A DNA stretch of 10,110 bases from ZC4RG30 sp964456255. GTDB lineage: Bacteria; Pseudomonadota; Gammaproteobacteria; Steroidobacterales; Steroidobacteraceae. The notes under the pieces are model-generated. The model was given only the letters and a program-made list of their open reading frames with translations, did no database searches and was not told the origin of the DNA. Position numbers and translations under genes: made by a program. Shown here in pieces: positions 1-6,805 of the stretch; the first letter of the stretch is position 1, and every line of letters begins with the position of its first letter. The DNA is taken from contig CAYWDZ010000108.1 in assembly GCA_964456255.1 (NCBI GenBank), positions 1 through 10,110 of the forward strand, in the 5' to 3' direction.

Positions 1-528
<528 letters not shown>

Positions 529-530
529 GA

Positions 531-824
531 TTATTTGCCCTCGATGATGGCCATGACGTCTTCTTCACGCATGACCAGGAGTTCGTCGCCGTCGACCTTC
601 ACTTCGGTTCCGCCGTACTTGCCGAACAGGACCTTGTCGCCGACCTTTACGTCCAGCGCACGGACTGATCCGTCTTCCAGGATCTTGCCCTTGCCCACCG
701 CGATGACCTTGCCCTGGATGGGCTTTTCGGCCGCGGTATCCGGGATGATGATGCCGCCTGCAGAGGTGCGTTCTTCCTCGAGCCGCTTCACGATGATGCG
801 GTCGTGGAGGGGGCGAATTTTCAT
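531..824 (-). CDS. groES: 10 kDa co-chaperonin GroES
   Basis: GroES is the heptameric lid that closes the GroEL cavity. The 97-residue product has the family's usual length and starts MKIRPLHDRI. The mobile loop that docks on GroEL is at about residues 17-32, with the hydrophobic GGIII segment at 23-27. The GKGK segment (44-47), VGDKVLFGKYGG (61-72) and the final REEDVMAIIEG are typical. The ATG at 824 is chosen over an in-frame GTG at 833 because a perfect AAGGAG lies 8 bases before the ATG, whereas the GTG overlaps that same site. It is the first gene of the operon, with a sigma70-like promoter and a CIRCE operator upstream. That arrangement predicts heat-inducible expression through the HrcA repressor. 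HrcA itself is not encoded in this window. Confidence 0.98.
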   Translation of the reverse strand: MKIRPLHDRIIVKRLEEERTSAGGIIIPDTAAEKPIQGKVIAVGKGKILEDGSVRALDVKVGDKVLFGKYGGTEVKVDGDELLVMREEDVMAIIEGK

Positions 825-832
825 GCTTGCCA

Positions 833-838
833 CTCCTT
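833..838 (-). promoter_or_regulatory. Shine-Dalgarno site of groES
   Basis: The reverse strand reads AAGGAG, 8 bases upstream of the ATG at 824. It decides the groES start, since an upstream GTG at 833 would sit inside this site. Confidence 0.85.
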
Positions 839-867
839 GAGTTCCTTTTTCGATGAATCCGGGGGTG

Positions 868-894
868 TTAGCACTCTCACAGGGAGACTGCTAA
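868..894 (-). promoter_or_regulatory. CIRCE operator (HrcA binding site) upstream of groESL
   Basis: The plus strand reads TTAGCACTC (868-876), a 9-base spacer (877-885), then GACTGCTAA (886-894). The published CIRCE consensus is TTAGCACTC-N9-GAGTGCTAA. The left arm is perfect, the spacing is exact, and the right arm has one mismatch (C for G at 888). CIRCE is the operator bound by the heat-shock repressor HrcA. It begins about 10 bases downstream of the -10 hexamer of the groES promoter, so it lies at or just after the predicted transcription start and inside the groES 5' leader. That is the usual position for repression. The motif is seen directly; binding is inferred. Confidence 0.93.
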
Positions 895-903
895 CGGGCG
901 GCT

Positions 904-931
904 ATCATAGCGACGGAACCTGTGGTTTCAA
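904..931 (-). promoter_or_regulatory. Predicted sigma70-type promoter of groESL
   Basis: On the reverse strand a -35 hexamer TTGAAA (926-931) is followed by a 16-base spacer and a -10 hexamer TATGAT (904-909). Each hexamer differs from consensus at one position. Transcription would start near 897, just upstream of the CIRCE operator. The -35 region also reads CTTGAA, which resembles a sigma32 -35, but no CCCCAT-like -10 accompanies it. I therefore favour housekeeping sigma70 with HrcA control over RpoH control. Confidence 0.7.
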
Positions 932-994
932 GACCAGTCGGCGTCTTTGTGGCATCCCCCGTCTGTACAATCCGCCCCTTAAAGGTCAGGTCCC

Positions 995-2860
995 ATGCTG
1001 CAACCGCACAAATCTGTCCGGATCCGTGTTCTGGCCACCCTGATCGCCGCCCTGGGCGCGTCGATATGGATGGCTCATTCCCCCGCGCAGGCCGCGGATG
1101 CGGGAGCCATTGCGGCGCTGGATGAACCCGGTGACTGCGGTGATTTCCTGTGCGTGGACGATGCCTTCAAGGTGGGCGCCACCGCCGTAGCACCCGATCG
1201 CATCGAGGTGATCTTCGAGGTTGATCCCTGCTGCTACCTGTATCGCGAGCGGATGAAGTTCTCGCTGCCGGAAGGGGTGCAAGCCGCGCTGGGGACGCCC
1301 GACATGCCGGCCGGCGAACACAAGGTGGACGACCTGGGCGAGCACCAGGTCTTTCACAAGGATGTGGTGGTCCGGCTGCCCGTGGTCCGCGGTTCGCTGG
1401 CAGCCTTCACGCTGCCGCTCACCGTCGGCTACCAGGGTTGCAATGAGCCCGCCGGAATCTGCTATCTGCCGCAGACGAAAACCTTCCAGATTGCGATGCC
1501 CGAGGCGACGACCATCAGCGAGCTGCCGACTGGCGGTGGCAGCGCGGATGGTTACGTCTCGAAGCAGGACTGGCTGGCCGGCCTGATCCGCGACGGCAAT
1601 ATCTTCTTCATGGTGGGGGCCTTCCTGCTGGCAGGTCTGCTGCTGGCCTTCACGCCCTGTGTGCTGCCGATGGTGCCGATCGTCGCCGGATTGATCGCCG
1701 GCCAAGGTGCCGGCATCACCCGTAGCCGCTCGTTCCTGCTCTCGCTCGCGTACGTACTGGGCATGGCCGCAACCTATACCGGCGCCGGGGTGGCCGTTGC
1801 CGCCGCCGGCCAGCAGGCCCAGACATTGTTCCAGCAGTGGTGGATCATCCTGCTGTTTGCCGCGCTCTTTGTTGCAATGGCGGTATCAATGTTCGGTTTC
1901 TTCACCGTGCAGATGCCGGCGGCCATCCAGACCCGACTGGCCGCTATGTCCAACCAGCAGAAGTCCGGCAGCTATGCCGGCGTGGCCGTGATGGGCGCGC
2001 TGTCGGCGCTGATCGTGACCACCTGTGTAGGCCCGGCACTGGTCGCCGCACTGTCGGTGATTGGCCAGTCCGGACAGATGTTCCGGGGCGGCCTTGCGCT
2101 CTTCTCGATGGCCATGGGCATGGGCGTGCCGCTACTGGTGGTCGGCGCCTCGGCCGGCGAGCTGCTGCCGCGAGCTGGCGCCTGGATGGATACGGTCAAG
2201 CAGGTGTTCGGCGCACTGATGCTGGCCGTGGCGGTGTGGATGCTGTCGCGCATCCTGCCGGAGCGGGTGACCGTGGCGTTGTGGGCGATCCCGCCGCTGG
2301 CACTGGCCGTGATCCTGGCGCGCGCAGCCTTCCGCACTTCGGGTGCACGCCTGGTCAGCCGCACGCTGGCCGCCCTCTCGCTGCTCGCCGCGATTCTGAT
2401 GGGCGTCGGTGCCATTCGCGGCGCGACCAATCCTCTGCATCCACTGCAGAGCGCGGTCGCCAAGGTCGACCTGCCCTTCCAGCGCATCAAGTCACTCGAG
2501 GACCTGAACGCGCAGGTCGCCGCCGCGAACGCCGCGGGCAAGAGCGCGATGCTCGACTTCTACGCCGACTGGTGCATCTCCTGCATCGAGATGGAGCACT
2601 ACACCTTCCCGGAAGCCGAGGTGCGCGAGGCACTGGCCAATACCGTGTGGCTGCAGGCGGATGTGACCGCGAACGACGAGGTCGACCAGGCGCTGCTGAA
2701 ACACTTCGGGATCTTCGCCCCACCGTCGATCATGTTCTTTGGTCTGGACGGCGCGGAGCGCCGGCAATACCGTGTGGTCGGTTACATGAAGGCCAGGGAG
2801 TTTGCGCCACTGGTCAAACAGGCGCTGGCTCCCGGGCAAGTGGCCGAATCGGGGAAGTGA
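995..2860 (+). CDS. dsbD: Thiol:disulfide interchange protein DsbD
   Basis: DsbD carries electrons from cytoplasmic thioredoxin across the inner membrane to periplasmic thiol proteins. The 621-residue product shows all three domains. A signal peptide covers residues 1-33, ending at AQA. The periplasmic N-domain has the active-site pair Cys149/Cys156 in a YQGC...CYLPQTK motif. The membrane domain has about eight hydrophobic segments over 201-475, with one active cysteine in FTPCVLPM (Cys222) and the other in TTCVGP (Cys344). The C-terminal thioredoxin domain carries WCISC (Cys527/Cys530). It is somewhat longer than E. coli DsbD (565 residues). The pair 149/156 is spaced one residue wider than in E. 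coli, and the N-domain has four extra cysteines (48, 53, 79, 80). The ATG at 995 is preceded by AAAGG 9 bases upstream. It heads the plus-strand gene run, with a TlpA-like gene following after one base. Confidence 0.95.
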   Translation: MLQPHKSVRIRVLATLIAALGASIWMAHSPAQAADAGAIAALDEPGDCGDFLCVDDAFKVGATAVAPDRIEVIFEVDPCCYLYRERMKFSLPEGVQAALGTPDMPAGEHKVDDLGEHQVFHKDVVVRLPVVRGSLAAFTLPLTVGYQGCNEPAGICYLPQTKTFQIAMPEATTISELPTGGGSADGYVSKQDWLAGLIRDGNIFFMVGAFLLAGLLLAFTPCVLPMVPIVAGLIAGQGAGITRSRSFLLSLAYVLGMAATYTGAGVAVAAAGQQAQTLFQQWWIILLFAALFVAMAVSMFGFFTVQMPAAIQTRLAAMSNQQKSGSYAGVAVMGALSALIVTTCVGPALVAALSVIGQSGQMFRGGLALFSMAMGMGVPLLVVGASAGELLPRAGAWMDTVKQVFGALMLAVAVWMLSRILPERVTVALWAIPPLALAVILARAAFRTSGARLVSRTLAALSLLAAILMGVGAIRGATNPLHPLQSAVAKVDLPFQRIKSLEDLNAQVAAANAAGKSAMLDFYADWCISCIEMEHYTFPEAEVREALANTVWLQADVTANDEVDQALLKHFGIFAPPSIMFFGLDGAERRQYRVVGYMKAREFAPLVKQALAPGQVAESGK

Positions 2861-2861
2861 A

Positions 2862-3536
2862 TTGAAAAAGGTCGTGGTCGTGGTTGTGGTCGTGGGCATT
2901 GCCGCGGCGCTGGGCTTCGCCGTGCAGCACCTGCTGCCCGCGGATGATGCGGCTTCCGAGCCGGCTGCGCTGGTCACGGAGCCAGAGGCGCCCCCACCGC
3001 CCCAGCTGAAGATTCCCGAGACCCTGCCGCAGGTGACTCTTGCGGATCGCGATGGCAAGCAGCGCTCCCTGAGTGAGTGGCGGGGCCAGCCCGTGATGGT
3101 GAATTTCTGGGCCACGTGGTGCGGACCGTGCCGCCGCGAAATCCCGCTGCTCAATGAACTGCGCGGCGACTACAAGAACATGAAGCTGGAGATCATCGGC
3201 ATCGCGGTGGACTTCCGCGACGACGTGCTCAAGTACGTGAAGGAAAACCCCATTTCCTACCCGCTGCTGATCGGCGAGGAAGATGGGCTGGCGGCCGTGC
3301 AGGCCATGGGCATGGCCGAACCGGGCTTTCCATTCACGGTGTTTGCCGACAGCCAGCAGCGCATCCTGATGCTCAAGACCGGCGAGCTGCATCGCGACGA
3401 TGCGGAGCTGATCCTGGACCGGCTGGCCAGGGTGGATGCCGGCAGCCTGCCCCTGGCGGATGCCCGCCAGCAGATCTCGGAAGGCCTCAAAGAGCTGGCC
3501 ACGCGCCGCGCAGCCAGCAAGACCGCTGGCGGCTAA
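2862..3536 (+). CDS. TlpA/ResA-like membrane-anchored thioredoxin
   Basis: This is predicted to be a periplasmic thiol-disulfide oxidoreductase of the TlpA/ResA/DsbE group. The start is taken as TTG at 2862, because GGGGAAG at 2851-2857 provides a ribosome site and the codons from there encode Lys-Lys followed by a hydrophobic anchor (residues 4-25). Earlier in-frame codons overlap dsbD and would place charged sequence before the anchor. A Pro/Ala/Glu-rich linker (27-53) leads to a thioredoxin fold with VNFWATWCGPC (active Cys87/Cys90) and a GFPFTVF segment holding the expected cis-proline. The product has 224 residues. It follows dsbD by a single base, which suggests it is reduced by DsbD. 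The client is unknown: cytochrome c maturation (CcmG/DsbE role) or general disulfide reduction are both possible. The anchor is unusual in having eight consecutive valines. Confidence 0.9.
   Translation: MKKVVVVVVVVGIAAALGFAVQHLLPADDAASEPAALVTEPEAPPPPQLKIPETLPQVTLADRDGKQRSLSEWRGQPVMVNFWATWCGPCRREIPLLNELRGDYKNMKLEIIGIAVDFRDDVLKYVKENPISYPLLIGEEDGLAAVQAMGMAEPGFPFTVFADSQQRILMLKTGELHRDDAELILDRLARVDAGSLPLADARQQISEGLKELATRRAASKTAGG
2871..2894 (+). repeat. GTCGTG hexamer repeat encoding a poly-valine anchor
   Basis: There are four tandem hexamers: GTCGTG, GTCGTG, GTTGTG, GTCGTG. The third has a single C-to-T change. They encode Val4-Val11 in the membrane anchor of the TlpA-like protein. Gain or loss of a unit would keep the reading frame and change the anchor by two valines. 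Confidence 0.85.
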
Positions 3537-3560
3537 ACAACCAGTTAGGCGAATTTGCCG

Positions 3561-3579
3561 GCAAAGTCCCCGACTTTGC
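3561..3579 (+). other. Perfect 8-bp inverted repeat between the tlpA-like gene and aroQ
   Basis: GCAAAGTC (3561-3568) and GACTTTGC (3572-3579) are perfect complementary arms around a CCC loop. The repeat lies in the 81-base gap at 3537-3617, the longest gap in the plus-strand gene run. It overlaps a second short palindrome, TTTGCCGGCAAA (3554-3565). A short T-run occurs only about 20 bases later (3598-3601), so it is not a classic intrinsic terminator. It could be a weak terminator or attenuator, an RNA processing site, or an operator. The inverted repeat is certain; the function is not. Confidence 0.5.
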
Positions 3580-3617
3580 GGTTAAATACCGGCCGTCTTT
3601 TCAGTTCCGGAATTCGA

Positions 3618-4061
3618 ATGGCGCGGCTGCTGCTGCTCAATGGCCCCAACCTGAACCTGCTGGGCACCCGCGAGCCGGGGCTCTACGGGGCCGATACGCT
3701 GGACACCATCGTCCAGCGCTGCACGATCCTGGCGCGCGAGCTGGGCCACGAGCTGATCGCGCGGCAGAGCAATGCCGAGCACGAGCTGGTCGCCGAGGTG
3801 CAGGGCGCGCCCGCCAAAGCGGTGGCCTTCATGGTGCTGAACCCCGGTGCCTTCACGCACAGCAGCATCGCGCTGCGCGATGCCATTCTCGGGGTCGGTT
3901 TGCCGTTCATCGAGGTGCATCTTTCCAATGTGCATGCACGGGAGGAATTCCGCCGGCACTCGTATTTTTCCGATATCGCTGTAGGCCAGATCGTTGGTCT
4001 GGGCGCACTGGGCTATGAACTTGCCCTGCGCGCCGCCGCCGCGCGCCTCGCGGCCCGCTGA
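3618..4061 (+). CDS. aroQ: Type II 3-dehydroquinate dehydratase
   Basis: AroQ dehydrates 3-dehydroquinate to 3-dehydroshikimate, the third step of the shikimate pathway, as a cytoplasmic dodecamer. The 147-residue product is of family length and opens with ARLLLLNGPNLNLLG. Active-site residues known for the type II family fall at expected places: Asn11, Arg18 and the catalytic Tyr23 in TREPGLYG, Asn75 in NPGA, His81, Glu99 and His101 in EVHLSN, then Arg108 and Arg112. The ATG at 3618 is chosen because the conserved N-terminus begins there; an extension to a TTG at 3555 would add 21 residues unrelated to the family. No clear Shine-Dalgarno site is seen (GGAATTCGA precedes the ATG). It is followed after 26 bases by accB, a pairing common in gammaproteobacteria. 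Confidence 0.97.
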   Translation: MARLLLLNGPNLNLLGTREPGLYGADTLDTIVQRCTILARELGHELIARQSNAEHELVAEVQGAPAKAVAFMVLNPGAFTHSSIALRDAILGVGLPFIEVHLSNVHAREEFRRHSYFSDIAVGQIVGLGALGYELALRAAAARLAAR

Positions 4062-4087
4062 AACACGCTTTCTCCCTGGAGACCGCT

Positions 4088-4543
4088 ATGGATATTCGCA
4101 AGGTAAAGAAACTGATCGAGCTGCTGGAGGAATCCGGCATCTCGGAAATCGAGATCAAGGAAGGCGAGGAGGCGGTGCGCATCAGTCGCGCACCGACCGG
4201 CGCCATGATGCCGCAATACTTCAGCGCGCCGGTTGCCGCACCGGCTGCGGCACCGGCCCCCGCCCCTGCGGCGGCGGCCCCGGTGCCCACTGCGCGCCGC
4301 AAGGATGACCAGAACGTCGTGCCCTCGCCGATGGTGGGTACCTACTATGCCGCCGCTTCACCTACCGCCCCACCCTTCGTGCAACTGGGCGATGAGGTCA
4401 AGGCAGGTCAGGTGCTGTGCATCATCGAAGCGATGAAGATGATGAACCAGATCGAAAGCGACCGGGCCGGCAAGGTCACGGCGATCATGTGCAAGAACGG
4501 CGACCCGGTGGAATTCGGCCAGGCCCTGTTCGTCATCGAGTGA
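4088..4543 (+). CDS. accB: Biotin carboxyl carrier protein of acetyl-CoA carboxylase
   Basis: AccB carries the biotin that shuttles carboxylate from biotin carboxylase to the carboxyltransferase in the first step of fatty acid synthesis. The 151 residues comprise an N-terminal segment (MDIRKVKKLIELLEES), a flexible Ala/Pro-rich linker at about 47-68, and a C-terminal biotinyl domain from about residue 77. The biotin-accepting lysine is Lys117 in EAMKMMN. The PMVGTYY and CKNGDPVEFGQ segments flank it as in the family. GGAGA (4078-4082) lies 5 bases before the ATG. The gene is followed after 10 bases by accC, the usual pair. Confidence 0.98.
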   Translation: MDIRKVKKLIELLEESGISEIEIKEGEEAVRISRAPTGAMMPQYFSAPVAAPAAAPAPAPAAAAPVPTARRKDDQNVVPSPMVGTYYAAASPTAPPFVQLGDEVKAGQVLCIIEAMKMMNQIESDRAGKVTAIMCKNGDPVEFGQALFVIE

Positions 4544-4553
4544 CCTGACACCC

Positions 4554-5897
4554 ATGCTGGACAAAGTCGTCATTGCCAACCGCGGCGAGATTGCCCTGCG
4601 CATCCTGCGCGCCTGCCGTGAACTGGACATCAAGACCGTGGCCGTGCATTCGACGGCCGACAACACCCTCAAGCACGTGCTGCTGGCCGATGAGTCCGTG
4701 TGCATCGGGCCGCCGCCGTCGCCGCTGTCGTACCTGAACATGCCGGCCATCATCAGCGCGGCGGAGGTCACCGATTCGGTGGCCATCCATCCCGGCTACG
4801 GGTTCCTCTCGGAGAACGCCGACTTCGCCGAGCGCGTGGAAAAGAGCGGTTTCACCTTCATCGGCCCCAAGGCCGAGACCATCCGCCTGATGGGCGACAA
4901 GGTGTCGGCGATCAATGTGATGAAAAAGGCCGGGGTGCCCTGCGTGCCGGGTTCCGGCGGCCCGCTCGGGACCGACGCCAACGAGAACCTGCGCGTTGCG
5001 CGTGACATCGGCTACCCGGTGATCATCAAGGCATCGGGCGGTGGCGGTGGGCGCGGCATGCGCGTGGTGCACGCCGAAGCAGCGCTGCTCAATGCCATCG
5101 CCGTGACGCAGCAGGAAGCCCAGGCGGCCTTCGGCAATCCGCAGGTCTACATGGAGAAGTTCCTCGAGAAGCCGCGCCACATCGAATTCCAGGTGATCGC
5201 CGACAACTACGGCAATGTGGTGCACCTGGGTGAGCGCGACTGCTCGATGCAGCGGCGCCACCAGAAGGTGATCGAGGAAGCCCCGGCCCCGGGCCTCGAT
5301 GCGAAGACGCGCGAGAAGATGGGCGAACGCGTGGTGGAAGCCTGCCGCGCGGTGGGCTATCGCAGCGCCGGCACGCTCGAATTCCTTTACCAGGACGGTG
5401 AGTTCTACTTCATCGAGATGAACACGCGCATCCAGGTCGAGCATCCGGTGACCGAGATGATCACCGGCATCGACCTGGTCAAGACCCAGCTGCTGGTCGC
5501 ATCGGGCGAGAAGCTGCCCTTTGTGCAGAAGGACATCCGCTTCTGGGGCCACGCCATCGAATGCCGCATCAACGCCGAGGATGCCAAGACCTTCGTGCCC
5601 TCGCCGGGCAAGGTCAACCGCTGGCATTCACCGGGTGGTCCGGGCATCCGCACCGACAGCCACGTTTATTCCGGCTACTCCGTGCCACCCAACTACGACT
5701 CGATGATCGGCAAGCTGATTGCACATGGCGATACGCGCCACACCGCGATCGCACGCATGAAGAACGCGCTGGCGGAACTGGTGGTCGAGGGCATCAAGAC
5801 CAACACGGCTCTCCACCAGGAAATTCTCAGCCACGCGGCCTTCCAGGAAGGCGGCCTCGACATCCATTACCTGGAGAGGCGGCTCGGGCTCAAATGA
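4554..5897 (+). CDS. accC: Biotin carboxylase subunit of acetyl-CoA carboxylase
   Basis: AccC carboxylates the biotin on AccB using ATP and bicarbonate. The 447-residue product is near the 449 of E. coli and appears to share its numbering through at least residue 338. Seen are the N-terminal VIANRGEIA, the ATP-grasp glycine loop (residues 161-168), ATP-binding Lys116 and Lys159, His209 and Lys238. The metal-binding residues Glu276 and Glu288 are present, as are the EMNTRIQVEHPVTE segment with Arg292, and Arg338 in ECRIN. Upstream of the ATG at 4554 there is only a weak GAG, just before the accB stop, so translation probably depends on coupling to accB. The stop overlaps the prmA start by 4 bases (ATGA). 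Confidence 0.98.
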   Translation: MLDKVVIANRGEIALRILRACRELDIKTVAVHSTADNTLKHVLLADESVCIGPPPSPLSYLNMPAIISAAEVTDSVAIHPGYGFLSENADFAERVEKSGFTFIGPKAETIRLMGDKVSAINVMKKAGVPCVPGSGGPLGTDANENLRVARDIGYPVIIKASGGGGGRGMRVVHAEAALLNAIAVTQQEAQAAFGNPQVYMEKFLEKPRHIEFQVIADNYGNVVHLGERDCSMQRRHQKVIEEAPAPGLDAKTREKMGERVVEACRAVGYRSAGTLEFLYQDGEFYFIEMNTRIQVEHPVTEMITGIDLVKTQLLVASGEKLPFVQKDIRFWGHAIECRINAEDAKTFVPSPGKVNRWHSPGGPGIRTDSHVYSGYSVPPNYDSMIGKLIAHGDTRHTAIARMKNALAELVVEGIKTNTALHQEILSHAAFQEGGLDIHYLERRLGLK

Positions 5898-6802
5898 GCG
5901 CAGACGGGGGCGTGCCGGGATTCCTCGCACTTTCGGTGGACCTGCAGGGCCAGGATCCGGAGGCCGCGGAGGATGCCTGCTTCGCCGCCGGGGCCGTGTC
6001 GGTGACGCTCACCGACGCGGTCGACGACGCCATCCTCGAACCCGCGCCGGGCGAGATCCGCCTGTGGCCGCAGACGGTCATGCAGGCGCTGTTTCCGGCA
6101 GAGTGCGCCGGGCCCGAGGCCATCGTCGCGCTCGCCGGCGCGCTGCAGCTGCCGCCGGAGCGCATTCGCGCCAGGCACATCGCCGATCGCGCCTGGGAGC
6201 GCGAGTGGCTGAAGGACTTCCACGCCATGCGCTTCGGTCGGCGGCTGTGGATCGTGCCGCATCACGAGCCGCTGCCGGAAGACCCGCAGCACATCGCGGT
6301 GCGCCTTGATCCGGGGCTGGCCTTCGGCACCGGCACGCATCCTTCGACGGCGCTGTGCCTGACCTGGCTCGATTCACGCCTGGAACCCGACAGCCTCGTG
6401 ATCGATTACGGTTGCGGCTCGGGCGTGCTGGCGCTGGCCGCCGCCCGGCTGGGGGCCCACGAAGTGCACACCTTCGACATCGATCCGCAGGCGCTGATCG
6501 CGACGCGTGACAATGCCGCGGCCAATGATCTGGCCGGCAAGATTCACGTGCATGAACACACCAGCACACTGCCAGGCGAGGCCGATCTGGTGATGGCCAA
6601 CATCCTGGCCGGAACACTGATCGAGCTGGCGCCACAACTGTGCGCGCGCCTGGCGCCCGGCGGGCAGCTGATACTGGCCGGCATCCTGCGCCAGCAGGTG
6701 CATGAGGTGCGCGCGGGCTTTGCGCCGTGGATGAACCTTGCGGTGTTCGCAGAGAAGGAAGACTGGAGTGCGCTCTGCGGCCGGCGGGCGACAGAGAGCT
6801 AG
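5894..6802 (+). CDS. prmA: Ribosomal protein L11 methyltransferase
   Basis: PrmA trimethylates ribosomal protein L11 using S-adenosylmethionine. The 302-residue product is slightly longer than the 293 of E. coli. An N-terminal substrate-recognition region runs to about residue 100, followed by WEREWLKDFHAMRFGRRLWI. The catalytic domain shows GLAFGTGTHPST (141-152), the SAM-binding DYGCGSGVLALAAA (171-184), an acidic DID segment (195-197), and MANILAG (234-240), which matches the family's Asn-Ile-Leu motif. The ATG at 5894 overlaps the accC stop as ATGA, and the open frame upstream of it is accC in another frame. This overlap implies translational coupling. Confidence 0.96.
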   Translation: MSADGGVPGFLALSVDLQGQDPEAAEDACFAAGAVSVTLTDAVDDAILEPAPGEIRLWPQTVMQALFPAECAGPEAIVALAGALQLPPERIRARHIADRAWEREWLKDFHAMRFGRRLWIVPHHEPLPEDPQHIAVRLDPGLAFGTGTHPSTALCLTWLDSRLEPDSLVIDYGCGSGVLALAAARLGAHEVHTFDIDPQALIATRDNAAANDLAGKIHVHEHTSTLPGEADLVMANILAGTLIELAPQLCARLAPGGQLILAGILRQQVHEVRAGFAPWMNLAVFAEKEDWSALCGRRATES

Positions 6803-6805
6803 GGC

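Noticed and set aside
904..931. RpoH (sigma32) promoter for groESL
   Set aside because: CTTGAA resembles a sigma32 -35, but the downstream sequence has no CCCCAT-like -10, while TATGAT fits sigma70.
966..971. TACAAT as a -10 element for dsbD
   Set aside because: The hexamer is good, but the best upstream TTG-type hexamer (TTGTGG, 947-952) is only 13 bases away and no acceptable -35 is present at 16-18 bases. It is kept only as an alternative to the shared -10.
986..1705. Minus-strand open frame of 239 codons opposite dsbD
   Set aside because: The dsbD frame has a signal peptide and active-site cysteines. The antisense product is Gln/His/Gly-rich without motifs.
1837..2865. Plus-strand frame of 342 codons inside dsbD
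   Set aside because: It is a frame shadow of dsbD, Arg/Gly-rich and without hydrophobic segments or domains.
3555..3617. Upstream TTG start for aroQ
   Set aside because: The 21 added residues do not resemble AroQ, and the region carries the inverted repeat.
4533..5627. Long minus-strand open frame (364 codons)
   Set aside because: It is antisense to accC, which is intact with its catalytic residues in place. Composition is His/Asp/Leu-biased and no domain is seen.
5561..5893. Upstream extension of prmA
   Set aside because: This part is accC read in another frame. The conserved PrmA sequence begins at the ATG at 5894.
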